Notes: a model not told the origin generated them from the sequence alone. A stretch of 64,000 bases of DNA from Neurospora crassa OR74A (GCF_000182925.2 NC_026504.1:2418001-2482000); one strand, 5' to 3'; counted from the stretch's first letter, positions 23,200-34,915 are shown. Made by a program: numbers and translations.

Positions 23200-24107
23200 G
23201 GGAGGGAGGATCAGGTTGCGTGTATAATCTTGGTTCTGTACTTTTGACGGTATATGTAGCGCGGCATAAGTGCTGCCTACGATCGAGGGTTTACCTAGCT
23301 TTACCTACTTCTTATATAGAACTGGGTCCAAACAAGCCGTCTTCTCTTGTAAAAGCCGTCTTCTCTTGTATAAGCCGTCTTCTCTTGTAAAAGCCGTCTT
23401 CTCTTGTATAAGCCGTCTTCTCTTGTATAAGCCGTCTTCTCTTGTATAAGCCATGCGTGTAGCAGGAAGAAGTGAACGAAACTGTGGAACTGTCATTGAT
23501 ACCTCCGTGAGTGTAGATATTGTCAACATTTGCCCGCCCCTAGAACACATCCGCGGGATCGTAAACGAGAGCTGTTAAAGTGTGAGGAAAATTCAGATGC
23601 ACCGGTATTCGTGAACACACAAGGACGGGATATGCAAAGGCGCTGCGTGGGAACGCAAGGAAGATAAATGGTTACTGGTGTAGGAAGAAGAAATAAACCC
23701 AACATGGATGTGAAAGTAAAACAAGCTAAAAGCAACTGTGTAACCAGGCCAGGTTCCCCCATTGCGCCTCCCAAATGCATAAGACAGTCAATCAAGCCTT
23801 GAGAGGCTTATAATTAGCCCTGCCCCCCATCTCGAAAAGAACCTCGTGCTAGAGTGAATGTTTCACATGCCCGGCTTGTAACTGATAATCAGCGAGACAG
23901 TGACGTCGATCTCGAGCGCCACCAGCACCTCCTTATCAGCGCGCAAACGGACCCTTTTGCTGCCCGTCGCGGCCAGAGGCAGCAACCATACATCCCACAA
24001 CCATTCCTCTCCTGTCTCGCATCGTTTTTGTTTTGATGCCATTATTTTGTGTTGTTGTTCGTTTCTGACATGGTCCCGTTACGGTATTAAGCGGTTTCGG
24101 ATTGCGT
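23200..24107. other. Convergent intergenic region with a minisatellite
   Basis: This is the space between the 3' ends of the FAD monooxygenase (+) and the CYSTM-protein gene (-). It contains the six-copy 19-bp repeat listed separately. The rest shows no gene. The minus-strand frame across the repeat is an artefact of the repeat itself. Confidence 0.6.
23334..23447 (+). repeat. Six-copy 19-bp minisatellite
   Basis: The unit aagccgtcttctcttgtaW is repeated six times head to tail without interruption, 114 bp in all. Copies are identical except for the last base, which reads a,t,a,t,t,t in order. It starts about 135 bp after the monooxygenase stop codon and may lie in its 3' untranslated region. 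A 19-bp period is not a multiple of three, so it is not coding. Units have no spacers, so it is not CRISPR-like. Confidence 0.95.
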
Positions 24108-24622
24108 TTAAAAGATGGCATCCAAGCAGCAGCAGAGGGCGCAAGTGCCCAGAATCGCCATGCAGACGCCCTAGGAAAGATAGGACCCAGAAGGTTAGTG
24201 AGGATGATCTAAAGCCGAGCCACGCCATGCCCACGACAGCCACCTCGGACAAGACTCACATCGGAACCGCTCTTCTGCTCTACCGGCTGTTGGTAGTACC
24301 CTTGAGGCGGGGGTCCCTGCTGGTAATACGCTCCCGGTGGTGGTTGCTGTTGCGGGTAGTAGCCCATCTGCGGTCCTTGCTGATATGGTCCTGGCTGTTG
24401 CCCGTATTGACCCTGCGGCGGATATGGGCCTTGCGGCGGGTAGCCGGGACCCTGAGGAGGATAGCCCTGTGCCTGAGGGGGATAGTAGCCGCCTTGTTGC
24501 GGCGGGGGCTGGCCGTAGGGGTAGGCACCTTCCTGACCAGGCGGGGGAGTGCCGTAGCCGGTGTAAGCAGCCTGAGGAGGCTGAGGCTGGTTGTACGGGG
24601 GTGGATCTTGCTTGCCGGACAT
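24108..24622 (-). CDS. Small P/Q/G/Y-rich protein with C-terminal CYSTM module
   Basis: Two exons, 24622-24260 and 24170-24108, are joined by an 89-bp phase-0 intron (donor GTGAGT, acceptor tttcctag). The product is 141 aa. Residues 1-115 are a low-complexity repeat region built from variants of PPQGPGYPPQG and YYPQQQPPPG. The second exon is only 63 bp and encodes GVCMAILGTCALCCCLDAIF. This short, Cys-rich hydrophobic tail ends in the CCCLDxxF signature typical of the CYSTM (cysteine-rich transmembrane) module. CYSTM proteins are small tail-anchored plasma-membrane proteins linked to stress tolerance in eukaryotes. Without the second exon the family would be missed. The identification rests on the tail plus the Pro/Gln/Tyr-rich head, and the function in this fungus is unknown. 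Confidence 0.85.
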
Positions 24623-26257
24623 TGTGTCTGAGATCTCTCGTGGTTGCGTGTGCGACGGAACGGTGATGTTGTGGGTTTGAAAGCTGGACGCACAGCAGCA
24701 GACGGTTTAGAAGGTGACGGGTTCTCAATCGCTCCCCAAGACCCGAGTCATTCGTTCGTTCGCGGGGCGTGGAGAAAGTTCGAAATTGTTGGTCGATCTT
24801 CAGGTGTTTGCGTGCAGTTTGGTGGATATGGCTAAAGCAGATTCCAAAGGCACTAGCCGTTTCCGTCTGGGACCTTGGCTATGCTTCAAAGACTATACTA
24901 AGTGGACTAGAGGGGTGGTAACTGAGGGAGGTCAACAAAGGTCGGTGGGTGGATTTTGGTCGCGGGATGAACGGAGTTTAAAAAGCACCACGGCGAGCAC
25001 GGGAAAAACGGGGGAGACTGTCTTGTTGGTTCTTTCGAGGCGCAGCGGTGGTCGCGTGGCAATCTGCAGTTAGACACCTGCTAGTGAGCTATAAGCCGTT
25101 ATGTACCAGCACCAACCTAATACATGCCGTTAATCTTGCTGCACTAACGAATGGGTATCTCTTACAGTCACTTGTCCCTCTAACGGAACCCTACACTAGG
25201 TTCTCGAACCGAACCACGTCGACATGCGACGTTTCGCTATAGCACCCATGTTAACGGGTCGAGATGGTGAATTTCATTGTCAATGAAATGAGACATGGTT
25301 GAAACGGGATGGGAAGTGTCCTGTTGCAGGCCGAGGCTCGAAAAGGGGCATCTTGAGTGGAAATTACCTCTAGATAGCAAATTGATGAAGCGTTGCCAAG
25401 TCGGGCAATTCGAGAGGTGGGAAATCAATCATGATGATTAATTCCCTGGACGTCTTTACATCTTTTGACGGGTTCCATACTTCTTCCATGGCCTCCTACA
25501 AAGTTCCTCGCGTTCTAACATTCGGTTTCGTATCTCATAAGGATAGAGCTTTTACTGAAGTTGTTGGGTCATCAAACGTTTCATGTGTCAGCTGCTGGTG
25601 ATCCGTCTCCCCATTGGAAAGCTTGCGCCACAAACGGTTTCGGCTTGCTCCCTTGAGGACTAACGATCCGTGCCGCTGATCGTTCGCTAGATGATGCGTA
25701 TATGTTCAATGAGACGGATTGAGGTATACATATATACCTGCTTTTGCCGATAAATAACTCTGTAAAGATTAGCAATCATCTCATGCGGCCCTGTGCATGA
25801 TATCGAAACCGAGGCGGGTCTGTACAAACAATAATTAGATTTGAGCGGATGTTTGTGCTTATTTTGTAACAACTTACGGTACCTATGCAAGAGCTCTTGC
25901 AGTGTGTGCAAATGAGTGGTGCTTTGCCAACGGCTTGGCAGAGTACTCTCTCACTGCGTGTTAGTGCAAATCCATGAATCCACCATCGTAAGCTTCACCA
26001 ATTGGCCTTGGCATTGATCGATCACACATTCTCTTTTCACCAATATCAGGTTTCGACAGTTACCACTCCTCAGTTTCAATAACACAGCGAGGGGGGAAAG
26101 AGAAGAATTAAACAAGCCGGTCAAGATTTTGCATACAACACCTACTTGGACTCTCAGTTCGCTTGTGGGAGGTGAGAGTTATAGCTAACAGTCACCTTGT
26201 TATGAACAACAACATCACCATTTTCTCACTACAGCAAAACAACGGCCCAAATCAAAA
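24623..26257. other. Divergent intergenic region
   Basis: Shared promoter space between the CYSTM-protein gene (-) and RIB7 (+). I see no convincing gene, repeat or RNA. Short frames of 60-120 codons on both strands have no motif. Confidence 0.55.
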
Positions 26258-27223
26258 ATGACTTCCGCCGTCTCTACAACAGAACATCAAGGGACACCCT
26301 CCCTCTCTGACGGGCTCCTTCACTTCCCCGCCTCCTCGGCAGTGAAGCTCGAACCGCATCTTCCACCGCCGCGTCCATCACCATCTCCCACGATCACCAC
26401 CACCACGACCAACAGCAACCCCAACAAAAGGCCCTTTGTAACCCTGACCTTCGCCACTTCCCTCGACTCCTCTCTCTCCCTCGCGCCCGGTGTCCGCACC
26501 ACCCTATCCGGCCCGCAATCCAAAGCCATGACACACTTCCTACGCTCTCGCCATGCCGCCATCTTAGTGGGAGTTGGGACCGCCGTGGCTGATGACCCGG
26601 GGCTTAACTGCAAGATACTTTCCCCTTTGTCCTCTTCGCCAGACGGGGTAGGAAATGGAAAGCGGGAACAGCATCCCAACCAGCCCCGGCCTATCATCCT
26701 CGATCCATCTGCGCGGTGGGAGGTCTCAGAGAAGAGTAAAGTTATTCAGCTTGCTAGACTGAAACAGGGATTGGGCCCGTTTATTTTTACCGCGAAAAAG
26801 GTGGAAGAGGTGCCGGAAGAGAGGAGGGCGGTGGTGGAGGGGATTGGGGGAAAATATGTGCGTGTTGAGGGTTTGAAAGTCAAGGGCGAGGGCAAGGGCG
26901 AAGGGGCAACGAGTAGAGAAAGTTTCGCCTGGGTTGATGTGCTGCGGACGATTAAGGAGGAAGGCTTGGATAGTGTGATGATAGAAGGGGGAGGAAGTGT
27001 GATCAATTCGTTGCTGTCGCTGGAGCAGGCAGGAGAGCAGGAGTTGGTGGACTCGGTGATTGTCACAATTGCGCCGACGTGGTTGGGGGCTGGAGGAGTG
27101 CTGGTTTGCCCTCCGAGGGCGGTAGGGAGGGATGGGCAGCCGGCGCCTCCAGTGAGACTTAGGGATGTGTCGTGGCAACCGTTGGGGGAGGATGTGGTGT
27201 TGTGTGGTAAAATCCTGAGGTAG
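26258..27223 (+). CDS. rib7: RIB7-type diaminohydroxyphosphoribosylamino-pyrimidine reductase
   Basis: An NADPH-dependent enzyme that reduces the ribose side chain of 2,5-diamino-6-ribosylamino-4(3H)-pyrimidinone 5'-phosphate, the second step of fungal riboflavin synthesis. It is a single exon of 321 aa with an ATG start. Residues 1-55 are a Pro/Thr/Ser-rich extension. The RibD C-terminal fold starts at PFVTLTFATSLDSSLS (about residue 59). The family core HFLRSRHAAILVGVGTAVADDPGLNC is at about 92-117. The substrate and cofactor motif VMIEGGGSVINSLL is at about 241-254. A Gly/Lys/Glu-rich insertion near 207-220 is likely a surface loop. The protein is somewhat longer than usual because of the N-terminal extension. 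Base composition changes sharply within the gene (see findings). Identity is secure. Confidence 0.93.
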   Translation: MTSAVSTTEHQGTPSLSDGLLHFPASSAVKLEPHLPPPRPSPSPTITTTTTNSNPNKRPFVTLTFATSLDSSLSLAPGVRTTLSGPQSKAMTHFLRSRHAAILVGVGTAVADDPGLNCKILSPLSSSPDGVGNGKREQHPNQPRPIILDPSARWEVSEKSKVIQLARLKQGLGPFIFTAKKVEEVPEERRAVVEGIGGKYVRVEGLKVKGEGKGEGATSRESFAWVDVLRTIKEEGLDSVMIEGGGSVINSLLSLEQAGEQELVDSVIVTIAPTWLGAGGVLVCPPRAVGRDGQPAPPVRLRDVSWQPLGEDVVLCGKILR

Positions 27224-27640
27224 AGCATGGGGGACAAAACATGAAGTCTAGCTAACAAGAACTTAAGGGCGTCAACTTGCTGTCGCAATTCACAGACTCC
27301 AGACTGATCACGCATTCCTATCCTCCTGGAGAAGCTTATGGCACCCAGCTCCGCGGGTAAGGGTCTAATGCTTATCATATCCACGTTGATTTTACCTAGC
27401 CACTTAAATACCAGAATCGCCTCGCTATCGCTTATAACGGAGGAGCATTCAAGCTCAGAACTTATTCTGACACTTCCATCCATGTTATTGTATAGTTGAC
27501 GGTAGCCAATCGAATCCGAGATGATCCAAGACACTATCACCAACAGTGACCTGACCGATATCTTTCTGAAGGCATCAAGGTCATTCCTGCCTACCGACCG
27601 CTTCCACCCTGTAACCCCGTTTCGCTCACATGTTTGGTGC
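27224..27640. other. Convergent 3' intergenic region
   Basis: 417 bp between the 3' ends of RIB7 (+) and SEC1 (-). Nothing recognisable beyond presumptive untranslated regions. Confidence 0.6.
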
Positions 27641-30016
27641 TCAAGACTTCTTCAATCCAAACAGATTTCTCTTCTTCTTTTCCTTCACTGGCTTCTCTGT
27701 CTTCCCGGCGGGCGGAACTGGAGGCCTTGCGCCACTTCCCCCAGCATGCGGAGAAGCCGTACCACTGTTCATTGTCATGGCACCCATTGCCTGCGTTGGG
27801 GGATGTACCGATCCAGCTCCGGGAGGAGCGGCTGCGGGCGGCTGTTGCATGGGCTGCGGTGGCGGTTTTGGCTTAGCATAAAAGTGCTCAGGGACCTGGG
27901 GCTGCGGTCGGTCCATCGGCAGGCCGAGCCTTCTTCTATCCATCGAAAGGTCCTCCAGTTGTCTTAGGTATAGTTGTGGTGTGAGCATGTGGCTGGTTAC
28001 AAGATAGATGTCGCGGTTTCGCTTCTCCGATTCTTCGTAGCATATCCGCGCCTCTGAGTAGGTCGCCCCACCGGCCATGAACACGATGACCCTTTGTCGA
28101 TTCTCAACCTGCCGGCGATTAGCTGATGCCCACCTCGGTGCTGCCGAGCGGAGTGACCCTCCTGTTGTCATAGCAGCATCGGCAGCCCCACCATCGGTTG
28201 GAGGTCGTGTAAAGGGGAAAATCGCTGGGTCGAGACAGTTGCTAAACAGATCCTCAAGCATGTGCTTGACAGCGGGTTCGAATCGAGAGAGGAAATTGTC
28301 TTCGTCCGCCGGATTCTTTACTTGGGTCCGTGGGAACAACGGAGGATGCGGTTTTCGTTCCTCCTTCAGTTTCCGTGTAGGCCGGGCACCCAAGTGCTGG
28401 AGATTGGTGATTTTGACCTTTTCAGCGGGCTGCAGGGCCGCATGGTTGAGCAGCCTGTCAATGTCATCAGTGATTACCCCGTCGCGGTATAGCACGTAGA
28501 TGGCAATTAGCCGCAGCCGCTCCACCCAGGTAATAGCTTCATCATCCAAAAGCCGCACCATCTGCTCGAGAATATCTTTGGGCTTCTTATAATCCTCATC
28601 GAGACCGGTAGCCAATGTCTGCTCCACTGAAGCGACGTCGGGCAACTTGCGACGCTGGAAGATGTTCATAGATTCCTGAGCCATGGTGAGGTGAAGCGAG
28701 TAGGCCTCTTTCATTTCCTGGAACTGCGGCAGGCCCGCCAACATGTCTCTGATCGCATTCAAACTCGTCGTATCCTGATTTTGGTTGGTGAAGTTGGGGT
28801 TCTGCTTGATGAAGTTTTGGAAGTCGCTCATAAGTTTTTCAATCGTGTCCTTCATATGCCGGTGTCGGTTCTCGACCCACACCTTGTCTTTATCAGACAA
28901 CTCCATGTCCTTCTCCTCGGCCTCTGGCGTGCCCTCGTTGACGGTCATGTGGAAGGTCACTTTGTCGCCTTCCTTGATAGGAAGGAGGTCGTGCGCCATC
29001 GCCTGGTATGTGAACTCGTGGACTAATGGTGCCATCAAGTCCATTGACCTGTCCGCAATTAGTAGATATCCCTGCGGCCGTGTAGTTTGTGGCGGGAAGT
29101 CGCCCTTGAACTGTTTGTAAGCGTCAAGCTCGTCCTGTACGAGCGCAGCAAGGCGTCCGCACAGCGCGCTGGCACGATATTCGCTGTTCCTGGGTGCGAA
29201 GAACCTGATCTTTGGATACTCGCCCAGTGTGATGCATACAGCGGCGATCTGCAATGGCTTTAGTCCATGGAACAACAGATGGGGACGGACTGGACATGGA
29301 TATGCCCTACCTTTTGAGCCAAAGCGTCCAGATGTGGCATTGCAACGGCCTCGCAGCTCGGATTATACAGAATGGGAAAGCTATAGGGGTCCTTAAAAGA
29401 CACCAGGTGTGACTCGCGAGGGAAAAAGTCAACCAGTAGCGGTCGCGAATCTACGTAGGTCTGATTAGCAAAAATGCCCCCTTAACCTTGTCCAGGCTTA
29501 GGCAAGGTACCTATTTTCTGAGGAGCAGAGGCCAGTCGTGCCCTTAGTTCCCTCCCAAGAATGCCTGTCCAAAGCACGGTAGAGTTACGATAGCGGCCTT
29601 TGGCCAAATCAAGAATTAGGCACTCGACAATATGCGGGCGAGGCGACAAAATGTAGATAGCATCCATGCCGGAATTCTCGTCTCTCGGTTCCTCGATTTC
29701 TTGTATATTAGCGATATTGACGTTGAGAATGTCATCTTCTTTGACGGAGCTTTCGATTATCTTTTTGGAGACGTCGTCGACTACCAAAATCCTCCACTAT
29801 AGTGCACAGTCGTATCAGTATAGGACTCCTGATGGCCGCGGTGGAAGGACGAGGGGAGTGGTGCTCACGTCGCGCTGGACAACACTCTTGATGGCATTGA
29901 TGATGGCTGTATAGCGAGGGGATTAGCAACCGTTCTCCTTGCGGAAACCCCACGCACCACGGGAATTGTCGCATACCATCGTGATGCTCCTTTACTATCG
30001 AGGCTGCTTGGTCCAT
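27641..30016 (-). CDS. sec1: Sec1/Munc18-family exocytosis protein
   Basis: An SM protein that binds syntaxin/SNARE complexes and promotes fusion of secretory vesicles at the plasma membrane. Five exons read on the minus strand: 30016-29977, 29906-29869, 29796-29511, 29450-29311 and 29248-27641. Introns are 70, 72, 60 and 62 bp. The joined frame is 703 aa. Recognisable segments are the start MDQAASIVKEHHDAIINAIK, then WRILVVDDVSKKIIE, MDAIYILSPRPHIVECL, VDFFPRESHLVSFKDPYSFP, and the long C-terminal SM body with KGDFPPQTTRPQGYLLIADR and DLMAPLVHEFTYQ. The last 80 residues are Pro/Ala/Gln-rich and end in a basic tail (KKKRNLFGLKKS). The first two exons are tiny (40 and 38 bp), and the frame only holds if all four introns are removed. 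Distinguishing Sec1 from Vps45 or Sly1 relies on overall resemblance and is fairly safe. Confidence 0.93.
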
Positions 30017-30783
30017 AACTGCTGAGATGGATTCGAAAGTTATGATTTGGGCAGAGCCGGCTCTTGCCTTTGATTACAATGGGAAGCCCTGGGGAGATGA
30101 AAGCGCAGAGGCTGATTGACGTGGCTATTCGAGTTGTGGTGCGTAGAGGTAGACCATCCAAATGCGACGACTCGACGAGGGGATGGCGATGCGCGCGGCG
30201 GCGGTCTGTGACAGGGTGAAGCTGTTTGTTGGTTGTTGTTCTTTGGTAAAGGGAACGGATCCGCGGGCAGGGAGAGCAAGCGGGACGGAACAAGGTCAGA
30301 ATGTTTCGATGAACTCGGTGAGTGTCTTGATTTGTGTTAATTTCGTTTGGATGGGGGAGAAGTGCGCATCACTCCCCAGCGAGCCGCGAAGGAGGTTCGA
30401 AACAGCCGGCACGGTTCCAGGTTGAAGGAGGTTCGTCTCGCGGTGTAGCATTGCGGGTCAGGTACCTCCATAACTGGCGGGGACCATTGTTCGGCGGTGC
30501 AGGGGTATGACGGCTGTGATTCTGCGCGCCAGGGACCACTACGTTCCAACCAGAGGGGTCTTTGTCCATCTGCTCCGTGTTATCCAGCGACACGCCGATA
30601 CCTCTACCTTCACTGAGATGATATCGCACCGAGTTCCACGCCGTCGTCGCTACACCCACCGTCAACAGTCAACCATGAATCTATGACTGAAGTCTCAAAA
30701 GGATGTCCAATACAGTTCGTGTCACGGGAATGGTGAGCGACCATACATGGCTTTCAACGCCATATCCGTTTCGCCTTTCACCG

Positions 30784-30854
30784 GTTATATATGTCTATAT
30801 ATATAAATATTTATATAATATATATCAATAAATGTGTATGTGTATGTATATGAT
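30784..30854 (+). repeat. AT-rich low-complexity patch
   Basis: About 70 bp composed almost only of A and T with short TATA and TGTA alternations, set in otherwise balanced DNA. It is easily unwound DNA and could serve a promoter or origin, but no specific signal is identifiable. Confidence 0.8.
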
Positions 30855-32913
30855 ACAATCCAAGCTGAGACTAGCTTCGACCTGCGAGACCCGTATCAAC
30901 GGCCGCTTAAACTTAAATCACCCAAACCCACGCGAGAACCGCCGGCACGCTCCGACGGGGGGGCGCTCCAGGGGCAGCGCTCCATGGCGGGGCCCGCAAC
31001 GGACCTTACCCCACCGGCTCCCGAAGTGTGGAGTCCTCCCGGCTTAGCCCAACCTCGGCGCGGGCCCGACCCGTCTGCCACAATCATGAGGGTCAGCGTT
31101 GATTCCATCAACATCGGGGAATCACTCAAAATATTATTCGCCAGACCCCGAGGAGAAGACTGGGCGACTGACGAAGGTCTAGGAAGCGACTCTGTTGGTA
31201 ACCCATGCAGTCGGCAACAATCTGGAGCAGTGATGTACATCCTTGTCTTCGCAGCCATCCGCCGAGTCGCTACCCGTAACAGGGACCTTGGCGAGACGTC
31301 GTTAGGTGTCGATACATGCCATCAAGGTTGCTGCTTCACTGTCACCTTTGTCCAGGAATCGGCAAGCTTCGTTGGATGAGCCTTGTTACGAGAGAGAGCG
31401 AGTGGGTGGACTACTCTGCCTTGCTTGACGCAGCTTTAGCTTCCAGCAACGAAAACCGAGCGTTCCGAAGCTGTCATGTCTGCAAATGAACATGCTCTTT
31501 TCATGAGGCTCCATTGCTGCAGACCAGCCTCTGTCCTTTTGGGTATAAACGTAGTCGGGACACTTGAAGCATGAAGCAATACAGCCACCATGCAAGGGTA
31601 ATATGTATCACCCTTGCGTTGATCATAGAGATGTGGTCACATCAAGCGAGTATAGGTAGAGAGTGTATGTAGGATGCTGCTTTACTGCCGACTTCAGTTC
31701 GTGGACCTGTACTTAAGTGTGTAAAAGACCCACCTGTCTAGGAGCATCCGGATGGCGATGGCCACCCAAGGACTACTATCACTGGTACCATCTCTGCCGC
31801 TGTCTAAGAATACAATCTCGGAAACTCCGATACGATTAAGAAGTCGGTAAACGACCGCGGTTTATATCGAAGCTATCTTTTGCAACGTTTTTTGTTCGGA
31901 CGACTGGAGCTGTCTTCACCAAATTGCTCCCGTCCTTCTCTCTCTCTTTTTTTCTCCACTCTACTTTTCTTTCTTCCTTCCTCACTCAATCGAAAAGCAG
32001 GGAAGAATGACAAGAATGACAGAGACGGAAACGCATGATACGGCAATAAGAAAGCGGTGGATAAAACAGCGGTAGAAACGGCGACGATGGAGACATGGTA
32101 GAGAAAACAACGCTGAAGAAGGCGATGCTGAAGAATGAGACTCGCGATAAGCTTATCGATAGGCGACATCGACTGAGGACGATACCTACCTATCGTGAAT
32201 AATTTCAGGAACTGAAAGGCAGGATACAGAGCATTTTGGGACGATCCTGGACGACACGATTGACCAATAAAAATCTGGATTGGCAAGATGCCCTGACTAG
32301 CTGTAGCTGTCTGACGAATGAGAGTACAGAGAACAGCATTGTACTGCGTAAGAATATCTGGCTGTACGCTAGAGGAACCATCCATCTACTCCGCTTCGGT
32401 GGATGTAGGTTATTAGGTAGATCCCCAGACTTTAATGTAATCCACCTCTTCATCGTTAAAGCACGCTTCGATGACTCCATGTACACACATACATTCAGTA
32501 CTTGTGATAAAGAGAGGCGCGCTGTTTTGAAGTGCACTATGGCAAAGTGGTGTTTGTTTGTTCGTTTGTCCATAGTCATCTATGTTCACTCTAGAGATTT
32601 GCCAGCGTAGTGACTTCCCCGAACATGGAGGGAGGGATTTAGGATTTTTAGCAACCACCAAAGAGGGGGAAGCGATGGTGATGGTGATAGCACGAAATTC
32701 CTTTCAATGTCGCTCCTTGCAAAAGTAGGAGGGGTTAACCTCATTTGGGTTAGAGAATCGTCACATTATTGAGGTATATAGTCACTTTATCCACGCTTAC
32801 TTCTGAGTTGTTGAGTTCTTACCAGATGGGATGAAAATCCCATTCACCCTGAAATCCAGTTCACGCAAAAACTGAAAAGCCCTCGAGTCTTATTCAAAGC
32901 GGCTGTTGACTTG

Positions 32914-32945
32914 TCTCTCTCTCTCTCTTTCTCTCCCTCTCCCCT
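32914..32945 (+). repeat. CT-rich microsatellite in the permease leader
   Basis: A CT dinucleotide run grading into longer C/T-rich sequence about 150 bp before the permease ATG. Pyrimidine tracts of this sort are common at fungal transcription starts. Confidence 0.7.
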
Positions 32946-33092
32946 GTCTCCTCCTTCCCTCCTCCTCCCCTTTCTCATTACCTCAACTCTGCTCACGTCG
33001 CTCCCCCTTTCCCAACCCAATCAAGATATTCGTTGCCTCTTTTCACGCCCACACATCCCGGACCCATCTGGATCTCTGTCCCTAACTCAAAG

Positions 33093-34915
33093 ATGTCTAC
33101 CAACAATTCCACCGAAGATGACGAACCAAAGTTACCACACGGCATTGTTTTCCAGGATATCGAACGCACAGCTGGCGAAGAGGACGATGGGCAAGACAAA
33201 AATCAAGCAGAGACATCTACTCGATTTGGTTCGCTATGTTGGCCGAACTTCTTAAGCACTCTGAAGGAGGGCGACGCCGACGACAACCGCTCCAAGAAGG
33301 GAAATCCAACGTGGTACCAGAAGCTCATCGACGCCGGTATAGAAGAAAACGGGATCCAGCCGGTTCCGCTTGAAGGGAGGACTTCGATGCAGTATAATCA
33401 GTTGTTTACTGTCTTCTTTACTGGTTTGTTGTGTTTATTGCCGTAAGTCATTACCCTATCCTTCGGTCTTTGAGGATCACAACCTAGCCTAGTGTAGCTG
33501 ATCAGCTGCTGACTCGTCATTGTTCTTGGCTTTTGAAAAGGATACCAACTGGCATGCTGGCCACTCTCGAGTTTGGCTTGAGTCTGAGAGATGCTTCGTT
33601 GGTTATCGTCTTCTTTGCGCTGCTTACATGCCTCCCGCCTGCCTTCATGGGAATCGGAGGTATGGAGACCGGCATGAGGCAGTTTGTGCAAGCTCGATAT
33701 TCATTTGGGTGAGCCTCAACCTCCATCGCACCTATTCCTCCATTTTATAAGAGCCATGTCCTAACCAACACCCATCCTTCTCGCAGCCTCTACCTAGTCA
33801 TTATCCCCCTCCTCCTCAACGCCGCCACCATAACCGGCTTTACCCTCATGTCCGCCATCGCGGGCGGGCAGACACTCGCAGCCATCAACCCCTCCCACGT
33901 CAGCATTAACGTAGGTATCGTCATCACCTGCCTCGTCGCTTTCGGCATCTCCCTCCTCGGCTTCAACTTCGTCCACTTATGGGAACGATGGACGTGGATC
34001 CCCAACTTGATTGCTCTCGTCATCACCGTCGGCTGCGGCGGCCGTTATCTCCATCTGCAATCGCAGCCTGCAGCACCGGCCACTCCCGCACAAATCCTTA
34101 ACCTTGGAAGCCTTATGGCAGGATATTTCATCACGTTTGGCGGGATGGTGGGCGATTATTCCATTTACCACAACCCAAGAGGCGTCCTCTCCAAGTCGTT
34201 CAGCGCCAGAGCCCGCATCTTCACCTACCTCTACCTCGGCTTGTTCCTCCCTTCTGTTCCACTCTTCATATTGGGAGCCGCCATAGGCGGTGCTGTTCCC
34301 CAAGTTCCTGCGTGGCAAGCCGCTTACGCTTCGACGGGCATCGGGGGCGTGATGATGGAGATGCTTGCTCCCGCGGGCGGGTTCGGCAAATTCGTGCTGG
34401 TGGTGCTTGCGCTCAGCGTGATTGGAAACATTGCCATCTCCATGTATACCATCTCGTTGAACCTCGAAATGTTGATGCCGCCGTTGCCCTTCAAATTAAG
34501 GGTCCACCGCTTCGTGTTTATCCTGGTGACGATGGCGGTTATGATCCCGATGGCGATCAAAGCGGCCATGAAGTGGGAGACTAGTTTGATCAATTTCCTC
34601 AGTATCATTGGGTATTGGTCTGCGTGCTTTGATATTGTTTTGATACTGGAATTGGTGGTGTTTAGAAGAATGGACTATGCGACCTTTGATCAAGCTATCT
34701 GGAACGTGGGGAGGGAGTTGCCACCTGGGTTGGCGGCCTTAGGTGCCTCGATGCTGAGTTGGGCGCTGGTGGTCCCGGGGATGGCGCAGTCGTGGTATGT
34801 TGGCCCGATTGCAAAGAGCACTGGGGATATCGGGGTTGAGGTGGCTTTTGTGTTGACGGGCTTGTTTTATCTACCTTTGAGGTGGCTGGAAATCAAAATT
34901 CGGGGCCGACTCTGA
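33093..34915 (+). CDS. NCS1-family purine-cytosine permease (FCY2-like)
   Basis: A plasma-membrane proton symporter for nucleobases such as cytosine, adenine or guanine. Three exons, 33093-33442, 33541-33708 and 33787-34915, with introns of 98 and 78 bp, encode 548 aa. The start is the ATG at 33093 with a good context (caaagATG). The frame is open upstream but has no ATG. Residues 1-70 are a charged cytosolic tail. The family motif TWYQKLIDAGIEENGIQPVP is at about 72-92, followed by about twelve hydrophobic spans. Signatures include LLCLLPIPTGMLATLEFGLS across the first splice, GGMETGMRQFVQARYSFG across the second, and NLGSLMAGYFITFGGMVGDY with YHNPRG in the core. Family assignment is secure. 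The exact nucleobase is inferred only from similarity to FCY2-type members. The 3' end lies only 204 bp from the convergent MLH1 stop. Confidence 0.93.

Larger units (their letters stand above)
30017..33092. other. 3.1-kb divergent intergenic region
   Basis: Promoter space between SEC1 (-) and the permease (+). It holds an AT-rich low-complexity patch at 30784-30854, a GC-rich patch at about 30940-31080 that matches no rRNA or tRNA I can recognise, and a CT-rich leader at 32914-32945. Open frames (for example 30834-31379, GTG start, and 31873-32385) have no motif and are not annotated. Confidence 0.55.

Noticed and set aside
23334-23447. CRISPR-like array
   Set aside because: Units are contiguous with no spacers, and the sequence is clearly eukaryotic.
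23305-23550. Minus-strand frame with repeated KRRRL/QEKTA peptides
   Set aside because: It is the translation of the 19-bp minisatellite. A period not divisible by three cycles all frames, and the frame has no splice or start evidence.
30940-31080. GC-rich patch suspected as rRNA or structured RNA
   Set aside because: No match to conserved rRNA, 5S or SRP motifs that I can recognise, and no clear long stems.
30834-31379. 181-codon + frame after the AT-rich patch
   Set aside because: GTG start, composition follows a local GC-rich patch, no motif, and an opposite-strand frame is equally open.
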